From contig NZ_KI518060.1 of assembly GCF_000479045.1 (NCBI RefSeq), positions 1 to 57,869 on the forward strand: a stretch of DNA of 57,869 nt, given 5' to 3'. Every line of letters starts with the position of its first letter. The stretch's first letter is position 1. Both the position numbers and the translations under genes were made by a program. This DNA is from Cetobacterium somerae ATCC BAA-474 (lineage in GTDB: Bacteria > Fusobacteriota > Fusobacteriia > Fusobacteriales > Fusobacteriaceae). Under the pieces are notes generated by a model. That model did no database searches. It was given only the letters and a program-made list of their open reading frames with translations, and was not told the DNA's origin. Of this stretch, positions 16,804-24,928 are shown piece after piece.

Positions 16804-17508
16804 ATGGGAATTAGGTATAGTAAAATAGAAAATAAAAATAAAAGAGAGATAGTCTTATTAAAAAGTTTTCCATGTAAATATGGAAAATGTAAGTTTTGTA
16901 ATTATATAGAGGATAATTCAACGGATGAATTAGAAATAGATAAAGTTAATTTAGAAACTTTACAAGAGGTTACGGGAGAGTTTGGAGCTTTAGAGGTAAT
17001 AAATTCAGGTTCAGTATTTGAGTTACCTATAAAAACATTAGAAAGAATTAGAGAAGTTGTTCATAATAAAAATATAAAATTGTTATATTTTGAGATTTAT
17101 TATGGATATAAAAATAGATTAGATGAAATTAGAGAGTTTTTCAAAGGTATAGATATAAGATTTAGAATGGGAATGGAGACATTTGACAATAATTTTAGAA
17201 TAAACTCATATGGAAAAAACTTTAAAATAGATACACTAGAAATAGAAGAGTTAAGTAAAAAATTATACTCAGTGTGTCTTTTAATTTGTGTAAAAGGTCA
17301 AACAAAAGAGATGATAAAAAAAGATATTGAACTTGGCTTGAAGTATTTTAAAAGTATAACTGTAAATATATTTATAAATAATGGAACTGAAGTTGAAAGA
17401 GATGAAGAGCTTGTAAAGTGGTTTGTAGAAAATTATAATCAACTACAAGAAGATCCAAGAGTGGAACTATTAATTGATAATAAAGATTTAGGAGTTTTTG
17501 AACAATAA
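16804..17508 (+). CDS. Atypical radical SAM protein, candidate queuine lyase QueL
   Basis: A 234-residue protein with an N-terminal cysteine cluster, C24-X4-C29-X2-C32 (SFPCKYGKCKFCNY), which differs from the usual CX3CX2C radical SAM spacing. A glycine-rich segment and VINSGSVFELP follow, as expected for a SAM-binding TIM barrel. The gene is the first behind the preQ1 riboswitch and is followed by a queuosine-precursor transporter. Established work on Clostridioides difficile describes QueL, a radical SAM enzyme that salvages queuine to 7-deazaguanine precursors. Context makes that the best guess here, but the assignment is inference. An alternative is another radical SAM step in 7-deazaguanine handling. 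ATG start with AGGAG upstream. Confidence 0.55.
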   Translation: MGIRYSKIENKNKREIVLLKSFPCKYGKCKFCNYIEDNSTDELEIDKVNLETLQEVTGEFGALEVINSGSVFELPIKTLERIREVVHNKNIKLLYFEIYYGYKNRLDEIREFFKGIDIRFRMGMETFDNNFRINSYGKNFKIDTLEIEELSKKLYSVCLLICVKGQTKEMIKKDIELGLKYFKSITVNIFINNGTEVERDEELVKWFVENYNQLQEDPRVELLIDNKDLGVFEQ

Positions 17509-17527
17509 TTTTAAAAAGGAGATAATT

Positions 17528-18238
17528 ATGAGAAATGAAATTTTATGGATAGTAATGCTTTTTGTTAATTTTTTTAGCATAATTTTTATATATAAAAAAT
17601 TTGGAAAGTTAGGACTTTTTATTTGGGTTCCAATTAGTAGTATATTAGCAAATATCCAGGTTGTGCTTTTAGTAAACCTTTTTGGATTTGAAACGACTTT
17701 AGGAAATATAATGTATGCAGGTGGATTTTTAGTGACAGATATTCTATCTGAAAATTATGGTGAAGAAGAAGCAAAAAGTGCTGTTAAATTGGGGTTTGTA
17801 AGTATGATTGTAACTGCAGTAATAATGAAATTAGCAGTATCTTTTGTTCCAAGTACAGTTCAAGCAGGTGCAGAAAATTTTAAAAGTTTAAAAATGATAT
17901 TTGATTTTATGCCTAGAATACTTTTTGCAGGATTAGTAGCTTATGGTGTTTCACAAAGACATGATGTTTGGGCTTATAAGTTTTGGAAAAATAGGTTTCC
18001 AGCAAAGAAACATATATGGATAAGAAATAATTTTAGTACTTTAGTAAGCCAACTAATTGATAATCTTATTTTTACAACAATAGCTTTTGCAGGAGTTTAT
18101 CCAGTTGAAGTTTTAGTAGAGATATTTTTAGTAACTTATGTTATGAAAGTTATAGTAGCTACAATGGATACACCATTTGTTTATTTAGCTAGTTACCTAA
18201 AAGAAAATAAAAGTGTAACAGAAAAGATAATTATCTAG
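17528..18238 (+). CDS. yhhQ: YhhQ-family queuosine precursor transporter
   Basis: A 236-residue membrane protein with about six helices. The family segments are clear: NIMYAGGFLVTDILSENYG near residue 64, with the charged DxxSExYG motif, RNNFSTLVSQLIDN near 160, and a late TPFVYL. YhhQ imports preQ0/preQ1, and relatives import queuine. I choose ATG at 17528, preceded by AAGGAG. An upstream TTG in frame would overlap the radical SAM gene and the ribosome binding site. Under the preQ1 riboswitch the operon would be shut off when preQ1 is plentiful, the logic of an uptake and salvage system. Confidence 0.85.
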   Translation: MRNEILWIVMLFVNFFSIIFIYKKFGKLGLFIWVPISSILANIQVVLLVNLFGFETTLGNIMYAGGFLVTDILSENYGEEEAKSAVKLGFVSMIVTAVIMKLAVSFVPSTVQAGAENFKSLKMIFDFMPRILFAGLVAYGVSQRHDVWAYKFWKNRFPAKKHIWIRNNFSTLVSQLIDNLIFTTIAFAGVYPVEVLVEIFLVTYVMKVIVATMDTPFVYLASYLKENKSVTEKIII

Positions 18239-18263
18239 TGTTGAGTATTCTCAACACTTTTTT
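18238..18263 (+). terminator. Terminator of the preQ1 operon
   Basis: An 8-bp stem (18238-18245 with 18250-18257), TATT loop and T run, starting at the last base of the transporter stop codon. Confidence 0.88.
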
Positions 18264-18341
18264 ATTTTAAAATAGTGTTGAAAAAAAAGGATATCTATAC
18301 TAAAATAAGTAAAATAACTAAAAATATTTATAGGAGGAGTT

Positions 18342-19496
18342 ATGAAAGTAGTAGTAGCTATAGATTCGTTTAAAGGAAGTTTAAGCTCTTATGAACTTGG
18401 ACAAGCAATAGAAGTTGGAGTAAAAAGAGTATACCCAGAGGCTGAAGTAATAAAGGTACCAATCGCTGATGGAGGAGAGGGAACAGTAGCTTCTTTAGTT
18501 GAAGGAACGAAAGGAAAATTTGTAACAGTAACAGTAAATAATCCTCTTATGGAAAAAATTGAAGCTAGATATGGAATAATGGGAGATGGAAAAACTGCGG
18601 TAATTGAGATGGCAGAAGCATCAGGACTGCCATTAATACCAGTGGAAAAAAGAAATCCTATGAAGACAACTACTTATGGGACAGGAGAGTTAATAAAAGA
18701 TGCAATATTAAAGGGATGTCGTGAATTTATAGTTGGAATAGGTGGAAGTGCTACAAATGATGCTGGACTTGGTATGTTACAAGCTTTAGGTTACAAATTT
18801 TTAGATGAAAATAAAAAAGAATTAGGATTTGGAGGAGAGATTTTATCTAAAGTAAGATATATAGATTCGACAAAGAGTTTACCTGAATTAAAAGATTGTA
18901 GATTTTTAGTGGCATGTGATGTTGATAATCCGTTCTATGGTCCAAAAGGAGCTGCAGAGATTTACTCAAGACAAAAGGGTGCCACTGAAGATATGGTTAA
19001 AGAGCTAGATAAAGGATTAAAAGATTTATCAGAAGTAATAAAGAAAGAGTTGGATATAGATGTTTCAAATCTTTCAGGAGCTGGAGCAGCAGGTGGATTA
19101 GGAGGAGGTTTAGTAGCTTTCTTAAATGGTAAATTGTCACCAGGAATAGATATGATATTAGAAAAAGTAGGCTTAGAAAAAGAATTAAAAGATGCTGATT
19201 TTGTTATAACAGGAGAAGGTAGATTAGATCATCAGACAGCTATGGGAAAAGCACCAGTGGGAGTTGCAAAAATAGCTAAAAAATTTGATATTCCTGTAAT
19301 AGCTTTAGCAGGAGGATTAACAGATGATGCAGTACAAACTCACGAAAAAGGAATAGATAGTTTCTTCTCAATAATAAATTATCCAATAACTTTAGAGGAA
19401 GCTATGAAAAAAGAGACAGCTGAAAAGTTTGTAAAAGGAAATACTGAGGAAATATTTAGATTGATAAAAGTTTGTGAGAAAAAATACTCAAAATAA
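18342..19496 (+). CDS. Glycerate kinase (GarK/GlxK type)
   Basis: A 384-residue glycerate kinase of the class found in GarK and GlxK. It begins with VVAIDSFKGSLSS and carries PIADGGEGT near residue 43 and FIVGIGGSATNDAGLGMLQALGY near residue 128, plus VITGEGRLDHQTA near 288. It phosphorylates D-glycerate with ATP, giving a phosphoglycerate that enters glycolysis. Length is normal. A GntP-family permease follows 15 bases later, so the pair forms a glycerate uptake and use operon. Confidence 0.92.
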   Translation: MKVVVAIDSFKGSLSSYELGQAIEVGVKRVYPEAEVIKVPIADGGEGTVASLVEGTKGKFVTVTVNNPLMEKIEARYGIMGDGKTAVIEMAEASGLPLIPVEKRNPMKTTTYGTGELIKDAILKGCREFIVGIGGSATNDAGLGMLQALGYKFLDENKKELGFGGEILSKVRYIDSTKSLPELKDCRFLVACDVDNPFYGPKGAAEIYSRQKGATEDMVKELDKGLKDLSEVIKKELDIDVSNLSGAGAAGGLGGGLVAFLNGKLSPGIDMILEKVGLEKELKDADFVITGEGRLDHQTAMGKAPVGVAKIAKKFDIPVIALAGGLTDDAVQTHEKGIDSFFSIINYPITLEEAMKKETAEKFVKGNTEEIFRLIKVCEKKYSK

Positions 19497-19511
19497 AATA
19501 GGAGGCAAGAA

Positions 19512-20759
19512 ATGACAGCATTTGGAGCAGTATTGGGATTAATAATAGCTATAATATTGATAATGAGAAAAGCTAATCCGGCTTATAGTTTAATTTTAGG
19601 TGCTATAATAGGAGGATTAGCTGGAGGAGTATCTCTTCCAGAAACAGTAAACTTAATGGTTAGTGGAGTAAAGGATGTAACACCAGCAATAGTTAGAATT
19701 TTAACAGCTGGTATCTTAGCAGGAATACTAATAAAAACAGAAGCAGCTACAAAAATAGCTGAAACAATAATAGATACTTTAGGAGAAAAGAGAGCAATAT
19801 TTGCATTAGCTTTATCAGCACTTATTTTAACAGCAATAGGAGTATTTATAGATGTAGCAGTAATAACTGTATCACCAATAGCTTTAGCTATTGCAAAAAG
19901 ATTAAAAATATCTAAAATGGCAATGCTATGTGCAATGATAGGTGGAGGAAAATCAGGGAATATAATATCACCAAATCCAAATACAATAGCAGCTGCGGAA
20001 AATTTTGGAGCACCTCTTCCATCTGTAATGTGGGTAAATATAATTCCGGCAATAGTTGGATTATTTGCAACAATTTTAATAGCTAAACTTTTAGTTGAAA
20101 AGGGTGAAAAAGTTTTAGAAAGTGAAATTGAACAAGGTAGTGGAGAAAATTTACCAAGTTTTTTTGGAAGTATAATAGGGCCAATTATAACTATAAGTTT
20201 ACTAGCTTTAAGACCAATAGCAGGAATTAATATAGATCCTTTAATAGCATTACCAGTTGGAGGATTAGTTGGAATTGTAGCAATGGGTAAAACTTCAAAG
20301 TTAAAAGAATCTATGGAATATGGGTTACAAAAGATGTCAGGAGTAGCTATTCTTTTAATAGGAACTGGAACAGTTGCTGGAATAATAAAAAACTCAACAT
20401 TAAAAGATGTTATACTATCTGTTTTAGGAAAAGCAAATATTAGTGAACAATTAATAGCACCAATAGCTGGAGCATTAATGTCTGGAGCCACAGCATCAAC
20501 AACAGCTGGAGCAACAATAGCATCAGCAACATTTTCAGGAGTAATATTAGCAGCTGGAGTAAGTGCTGTTTGGGGAGCTGCAATGGTAAACTCAGGAGCT
20601 ACAGTTTTAGATCACCTACCTCATGGATCATTTTTCCATAGTACAGGTGGAGCTAGTAATACAAAATTAGAAGAAAGATTAAAATTAATTCCTTATGAAT
20701 CGGCAATAGGATTTGTATTAGCTCTTTCTACTTTTGTAACTTATTTAGTAATTGGATAA
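19512..20759 (+). CDS. GntP-family permease, probable glycerate/gluconate transporter
   Basis: A 415-residue membrane protein with about 12 hydrophobic helices and the GntP-family pattern (GGKSGNIISPNPNTIAAAENF near residue 136, SGATASTTAGATIASATFSG near 321, VNSGATVLDHLPHGSFFH near 358). GntP proteins are proton symporters for gluconate-like acids. Coupling to glycerate kinase makes glycerate the likely substrate (inference). The gene is in an operon with the kinase and ends in a strong bidirectional terminator. Confidence 0.85.
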   Translation: MTAFGAVLGLIIAIILIMRKANPAYSLILGAIIGGLAGGVSLPETVNLMVSGVKDVTPAIVRILTAGILAGILIKTEAATKIAETIIDTLGEKRAIFALALSALILTAIGVFIDVAVITVSPIALAIAKRLKISKMAMLCAMIGGGKSGNIISPNPNTIAAAENFGAPLPSVMWVNIIPAIVGLFATILIAKLLVEKGEKVLESEIEQGSGENLPSFFGSIIGPIITISLLALRPIAGINIDPLIALPVGGLVGIVAMGKTSKLKESMEYGLQKMSGVAILLIGTGTVAGIIKNSTLKDVILSVLGKANISEQLIAPIAGALMSGATASTTAGATIASATFSGVILAAGVSAVWGAAMVNSGATVLDHLPHGSFFHSTGGASNTKLEERLKLIPYESAIGFVLALSTFVTYLVIG

Positions 20760-20795
20760 AAAAAGATGCTGAAAAATTTTTCAGCATCTTTTTTA
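20758..20795. terminator. Bidirectional terminator between permease and pseudouridine synthase
   Basis: A perfect inverted repeat centred between 20776 and 20777 (GATGCTGAAAAA and its complement) flanked by A and T runs serves both convergent genes. Confidence 0.9.
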
Positions 20796-21479
20796 TATAA
20801 TAATATCTTCTCTTTTAATCTCTTTAACTTCACCAGGAATCATTCCATCAAGAGTTAAATTACCAAACTTTACTCTTTTAAGGTAGATAACTTTATTTTT
20901 AACAGCTTTTAACATTTTTTTTACTTGATGATACTTTCCTTCTGTAATAGTCAAATGAATACATTTAGAATTTAAATATTCCACTTTACCTGGAAGTGCA
21001 GCATAGTTGGTATCTAGAATGACACCTTGCTCTAAAGCAATAATATCTTCTTGGGAAATTTCTTTATCTAGTTCAACATAGTATGTTTTTTCCATATTTC
21101 TATCTGGATGAGCCATAGCATGACTTAAATCACCATCACTTGTAAATAATAAAACCCCTTCAGTATCACGATCAAGTCGTCCTACAGGGAAAACAGAATT
21201 TTTATCAATATATTCAGGTAAAAGTTCAGCAACAGTTTTTTTATTTTCATCTTCCATGGCAGTTATATATCCTGCTATTTTATACATAATATAGTATTTT
21301 AGCTGCTTTTTTTCTGGAATTATTCCATCAAAAGTAATAATATCTTCTCCCCATTCAACATCAGTAGCATCGTTAACTTCAATATTCCCATTAACAGTAA
21401 CTCTTCCTTGAGCAATTGCAGTTTTAATTTTTTTTCTACTAGCAACACCACATTGAACTAAATATTTTTCTAATCTCAA
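20793..21479 (-). CDS. rsuA: RsuA-type 16S rRNA pseudouridine synthase
   Basis: A 228-residue protein with an N-terminal S4 RNA-binding domain (RLEKYLVQCGVASRKKIKTA) and a synthase domain whose catalytic aspartate lies in VGRLDRDTEGVLLFT near residue 99. RsuA-like enzymes isomerise a uridine of small-subunit rRNA (position 516 in E. coli); RluB/RluE relatives modify large-subunit rRNA, so the exact site is uncertain. The start is TTG at 21479, the only start that leaves the whole S4 domain, with GAGG upstream. Confidence 0.82.
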   Translation of the reverse strand: MRLEKYLVQCGVASRKKIKTAIAQGRVTVNGNIEVNDATDVEWGEDIITFDGIIPEKKQLKYYIMYKIAGYITAMEDENKKTVAELLPEYIDKNSVFPVGRLDRDTEGVLLFTSDGDLSHAMAHPDRNMEKTYYVELDKEISQEDIIALEQGVILDTNYAALPGKVEYLNSKCIHLTITEGKYHQVKKMLKAVKNKVIYLKRVKFGNLTLDGMIPGEVKEIKREDIII

Positions 21480-21618
21480 ATTTAAACCTCACAAAATTTA
21501 TTTTACATAAGATGTTAACATATTTTTGATAAATTTGCAAAATAGACTATTTTTTTCAAATAAATTATGTTAATTTATATATGGGTTAAATAATTTTAAG
21601 TAAATTTTGGGAGGAAAA

Positions 21619-22842
21619 ATGAGTTTTTTAGTAGAGAAGTTTTTACAATATGTTAAAATTGATACGACATCAGATTCAAAAAGTCAATCGTGTCCAAGTA
21701 GTGAGATTCAATGGAATTTAGCTAAGATTATAGTTAAAGATTTAGAAGAGATTGGTTTAGTAGATATATCATTAGATGAAAATGGATATATTATGGGGAC
21801 ACTACCATCAAATACACAAAAAGATATTCCAACAATAGGATTTATAGCACATATGGATACAGCACCATCATTTAATGGTAATGATATAAAGCCAAGAATT
21901 ATAGATAACTATGATGGTAATGATATTATACTAAATAGTGATTTAAATATATCAATGACAGTAAAAGATTTTCCAGAATTAAAAAAATATGTAAATCAAA
22001 AATTAATTGTAACAGATGGAACAACGCTTTTAGGAGCAGATGATAAAGCTGGTATAGTTGAAATAATGACAGCATTAAAATATTTAAAAGAGAATCCAAC
22101 TATTGAGCATGGAGAAATTAAAATAGGAATAACTCCTGATGAAGAGATAGGAAGAGGTGCAAATTTATTTGATGTAGAAAAGTTTGGAGCAAAGTTTGCT
22201 TATACAATTGATGGAGGAGAAGTTGGAGAATTAGAGTTTGAAAACTTCAATGCCGCATCAGCAAATATAGTAATCAAAGGAAGAGATATTCATCCAGGAG
22301 CTTCAAAAAATAAGATGATAAATGCGATGTTATTAGCAATGGAACTAAATGATATGTTGCCAGCTAATGAAAGACCTGAATATACAGAAGGGTATGAAGG
22401 GTTCTTTTTATTAACTAATTTTAAAGGAACAATAGAAACAACAGAGATAGATTATATAATAAGAGATCATTCAAAAGAGAAGTTCTTAGAAAAGAAGGAA
22501 CTAATTGAAAATGCTGTAAAATATCTTCAAGGAAAATACAAAGATGCAGAGATAATTTTAACATTAAAAGATAGCTATTATAATATGAGAGAGATGATAG
22601 AACCAGTTTATCATATCGTAGATTTAGCTAAAAATGCAATGATAGAAGTTGGGGTAAAACCAATAATAAAGCCAATTAGAGGTGGAACTGACGGAGCAAG
22701 ACTGTCATTTAAAGGGCTACCTTGTCCAAACATATTCACAGGTGGACACAACTTTCATGGTAAATTTGAATTTATTCCAATAGAATCAATGGAACAATCA
22801 GTAAAAGTAATATTGAAAATTGTTGAAATTTTATCTAGATAA
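21619..22842 (+). CDS. pepT: Peptidase T (tripeptide aminopeptidase)
   Basis: A 407-residue M20-family zinc aminopeptidase. Metal-site motifs are in order: HMDTAPSF near residue 80, GADDKAGI near 141, TPDEEIGRG near 174, TIDGGEVGELEFE near 194 and GGHNFHGKFEF near 378. It removes the N-terminal residue of tripeptides in the cytoplasm, fitting an amino-acid-fermenting organism. I start at ATG 21619 because GGGAGG lies just before it; a TTG four codons earlier overlaps that site. Confidence 0.95.
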   Translation: MSFLVEKFLQYVKIDTTSDSKSQSCPSSEIQWNLAKIIVKDLEEIGLVDISLDENGYIMGTLPSNTQKDIPTIGFIAHMDTAPSFNGNDIKPRIIDNYDGNDIILNSDLNISMTVKDFPELKKYVNQKLIVTDGTTLLGADDKAGIVEIMTALKYLKENPTIEHGEIKIGITPDEEIGRGANLFDVEKFGAKFAYTIDGGEVGELEFENFNAASANIVIKGRDIHPGASKNKMINAMLLAMELNDMLPANERPEYTEGYEGFFLLTNFKGTIETTEIDYIIRDHSKEKFLEKKELIENAVKYLQGKYKDAEIILTLKDSYYNMREMIEPVYHIVDLAKNAMIEVGVKPIIKPIRGGTDGARLSFKGLPCPNIFTGGHNFHGKFEFIPIESMEQSVKVILKIVEILSR

Positions 22843-22863
22843 ATATCAGTTTTGGAGGTAAAA

Positions 22864-23133
22864 ATGAAAACATATCATTTTATAATTAAGGGTGAAGTTC
22901 AAGGAGTAGGTTATAGAATAACAGCATATTTAAATGCAACAAGACTTGGAATTACTGGCAGTGTAAAAAATTTATCAAATGATAATGTAGAAGTTTTTGC
23001 TCAGGGAGATGAAAAAATAATAGATAATTTTAAAAAATATTTAAAGATAGGTTCCTCTATGAGTCGCGTTAGTGAGATAGATGAAGATATATTAGACAAA
23101 CCAGAATTTAAAGATTTTCAAGTTATATATTAA
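22864..23133 (+). CDS. acyP: Acylphosphatase
   Basis: An 89-residue acylphosphatase with the phosphate-binding loop KGEVQGVGYR at residues 9-18 (catalytic arginine R18) and the asparagine-containing strand VKNLSNDNVEV near residue 37. It hydrolyses acyl phosphates such as acetyl phosphate or 1,3-bisphosphoglycerate. Start ATG at 22864, preceded by TTGGAGG; it lies 21 bases after pepT, so the two are probably co-transcribed and end at the strong hairpin that follows. Confidence 0.92.
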   Translation: MKTYHFIIKGEVQGVGYRITAYLNATRLGITGSVKNLSNDNVEVFAQGDEKIIDNFKKYLKIGSSMSRVSEIDEDILDKPEFKDFQVIY

Positions 23134-23161
23134 TGGCGGTAGAAACTACCGCCATTTTTTT
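23132..23161. terminator. Terminator after acylphosphatase, usable in both directions
   Basis: An 11-bp GC-rich stem (23132-23142 with 23146-23156), AAA loop and T run; the minus-strand gene stops three bases beyond it. Confidence 0.92.
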
Positions 23162-23163
23162 AG

Positions 23164-23766
23164 TTATTGTTTATTTAAAAGATTATTTAAAAGCATTGCT
23201 AAATCTGCAGCATTACATTCAACAACATGAGCAGTAATTACTTCGTTATCTTCATTTTTTATATTTACAAAAACTCTGTCATTTATTAAAAGAATTTCTG
23301 TGACAACGCCTTCAGCAATTTTATATGTGCCTGTAGCTTTAGAAATAGCAAAAATTTCGAAACCTTCTGCTACAATATCTATTGAATCTAATTGTTGTTT
23401 CTTTAAAAAATCTTTTGCTAACTCTTCCGATTGCACATAAAAATTTTCTAGAATATCCACATATTTACTTTTTTTTATTAATTTATCAACTAAAACAGCT
23501 AAAGAAAATGGATGATAGATTTCTTCTACACTATATGGAGACGGAATTTGTTCCTTGTTCTTAAGAAAAATTTCAATTCCAGTTTCACCATCTTTTATAG
23601 TTTCGATAATAGGTGTTTTACTGTCATCTAAGTAATCGATAACATCTATCTCTAAATTTCCAACAGATAATTTTTTAGTTTTTTCTTTTTTCATTAATAT
23701 TTCGAATTCATCTTCAATTTTTTCATAAAAATTAACGATAAAATCATTAAAAAAATTTTCGTACAT
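23164..23766 (-). CDS. Unrecognised 200-residue cytoplasmic protein
   Basis: I do not recognise this family. The 200-residue product is acidic, lysine- and glutamate-rich, with no signal peptide, membrane segment or cysteine cluster. It has one cysteine near the C-terminus (VVECNAADLAMLLNNLL). The C-terminal half (about residues 125-185) looks like a small beta-rich domain, the N-terminal half mainly helical. It has an ATG start with GGTGGTGA upstream and stands alone between acylphosphatase and rlmA. Coding is supported by the ribosome binding site, full-length open frame and the terminator at its 3' end. Confidence 0.75.
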   Translation of the reverse strand: MYENFFNDFIVNFYEKIEDEFEILMKKEKTKKLSVGNLEIDVIDYLDDSKTPIIETIKDGETGIEIFLKNKEQIPSPYSVEEIYHPFSLAVLVDKLIKKSKYVDILENFYVQSEELAKDFLKKQQLDSIDIVAEGFEIFAISKATGTYKIAEGVVTEILLINDRVFVNIKNEDNEVITAHVVECNAADLAMLLNNLLNKQ

Positions 23767-23857
23767 AAATTAATCACCACCAATATTTTTTAACATATTA
23801 TAACATAAAATATATGATATAATATACAGAAGAGAAAAAAATAGTGAGGTAGATAAA

Positions 23858-24682
23858 ATGATAATTTGTCCAGTTTGTAATAAAAAAATGACAAGAATAG
23901 AAAGAAAATATATATGTGAGGGAAATCATAACTTTGATATTTCAAAATATGGTCATGTAAATTTATTATTATCTAATCAGAAAAATAGTAAAATTCCTGG
24001 TGACAATAAAGAAATGGTTTTAAGTAGAAAAAATTATTTGGAAAAAGGTTATTACAGAGGAATATCTGATGGTGTTAATAAAATTGTTGAAAATTACTTA
24101 GATAATAAAAAAGAATTAAATATACTAGATATAGGTTGTGGAGAGGGATATTATACAAATAGATTAAAAGAAAAGTTAGATGCGCTAAACATAAATAGTA
24201 ATATTGTAGGAATAGATATTTCAAAAGAGGCTGTTATTTCAGCAGCAAAGTCATATAAAAATATGGAATGGATTGTAGCAAGCGCAAGTTCTTTACCAAT
24301 AGAGGATGAATCATTAGATTTTATAATCTGTATGTTTGCTAAAATAATACCAGAAGAAAATATGAGAACTTTAAAAAAAGGTGGAAAATTAATAGTTGTT
24401 TCAACTGGTGAAAATCATCTATTACAATTAAAAGAGGTAGTTTACGAATCTGTAAGAAAAGAGTTCTACTCTCCTGTAGAGGATTTAAAAATATTTAAGC
24501 ATTTAGAAACTATAAATTTAAAGTATGAAACGGAGATTTTAGAAAAAGAAAGTATAGAAAATCTATTTAATATGACTCCTTATAGATGGAGAAGTCCACA
24601 AAAGGGTGTTGAAAAATTATTTGCATTAGATAAATTAAAAACTACAGTTGAAGTAAATATAGATATTTTTGAAAAAAAATAA
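23858..24682 (+). CDS. rlmA: 23S rRNA (guanine-N1)-methyltransferase RlmA-like
   Basis: A 274-residue protein with an N-terminal zinc site (C4, C7, C20 and H24 in CPVC...ICEGNHNF) followed by a class I methyltransferase domain whose SAM motif is ILDIGCGEGYYT near residue 90. This arrangement is specific to the RlmA/TlrB family, which methylates N1 of G745 or G748 in the 23S rRNA helix lining the peptide tunnel. TlrB-type members affect macrolide sensitivity. It is a single gene with GTGAGG as ribosome binding site. Confidence 0.85.
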   Translation: MIICPVCNKKMTRIERKYICEGNHNFDISKYGHVNLLLSNQKNSKIPGDNKEMVLSRKNYLEKGYYRGISDGVNKIVENYLDNKKELNILDIGCGEGYYTNRLKEKLDALNINSNIVGIDISKEAVISAAKSYKNMEWIVASASSLPIEDESLDFIICMFAKIIPEENMRTLKKGGKLIVVSTGENHLLQLKEVVYESVRKEFYSPVEDLKIFKHLETINLKYETEILEKESIENLFNMTPYRWRSPQKGVEKLFALDKLKTTVEVNIDIFEKK

Positions 24683-24766
24683 AAAAATAAAACTTTTTTA
24701 AAAAACTTTACGTCAAAAAAATATAATTAGAAAGTTAGAAATAATTTTTTAATTATAAGAAGATTT

Positions 24767-24843
24767 TATACTTACAAAAGTATTATTTAATCCCCCCCTG
24801 TAGACGACCTTCTATCCCCCCCGGAAGGTCGTTTCATTTTTTT
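24767..24843 (+). ncRNA. Candidate small RNA with two exposed C-tracts
   Basis: There is no gene in 24683-24928, but two T(C)7 tracts (24791-24798 and 24815-24823) stand out in DNA that is nearly all A and T. The second lies in the loop of a 9-bp hairpin (24804-24812 with 24824-24832) followed by seven T residues. A -10-like TATACT lies at 24767-24772, so a transcript of about 60 bases ending at the hairpin is possible. UCCC-rich unpaired loops are the known antisense motif of sRNAs that block G-rich ribosome binding sites. The promoter has no good -35, so this remains a candidate. Confidence 0.5.
24804..24843 (+). terminator. Terminator hairpin with C-rich loop
   Basis: ACGACCTTC (24804-24812) pairs with GAAGGTCGT (24824-24832); a T run follows at 24837-24843. 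It would end either the candidate sRNA or read-through from rlmA. Confidence 0.75.
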
Positions 24844-24844
24844 G

Positions 24845-24878
24845 TACTTCTAATAAATATTTAGAAGTATTTTTTTTT
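24845..24878 (+). terminator. Second terminator in tandem
   Basis: TACTTCTAA (24845-24853) pairs with TTAGAAGTA (24861-24869), followed by nine T residues. Together with the preceding hairpin it isolates the MFS-dnaE transcript. Confidence 0.75.
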
Positions 24879-24928
24879 ATAAATTTATATTGTATAATAT
24901 ATTAGGTCAATTTTAGGGGGAGATAAAG

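Noticed and set aside
19583..20491. A 302-codon open frame on the minus strand, opposite the GntP permease gene.
   Set aside because: It has no ribosome binding site, its product is Ile/Ala/Pro-rich with no domain signature, and it mirrors the low stop frequency opposite hydrophobic coding sequence.
24683..24928. Small hidden coding gene in the 246-base gap after rlmA.
   Set aside because: No start with a ribosome binding site leads to a frame of any length. Hairpins and C-tracts explain the region better.
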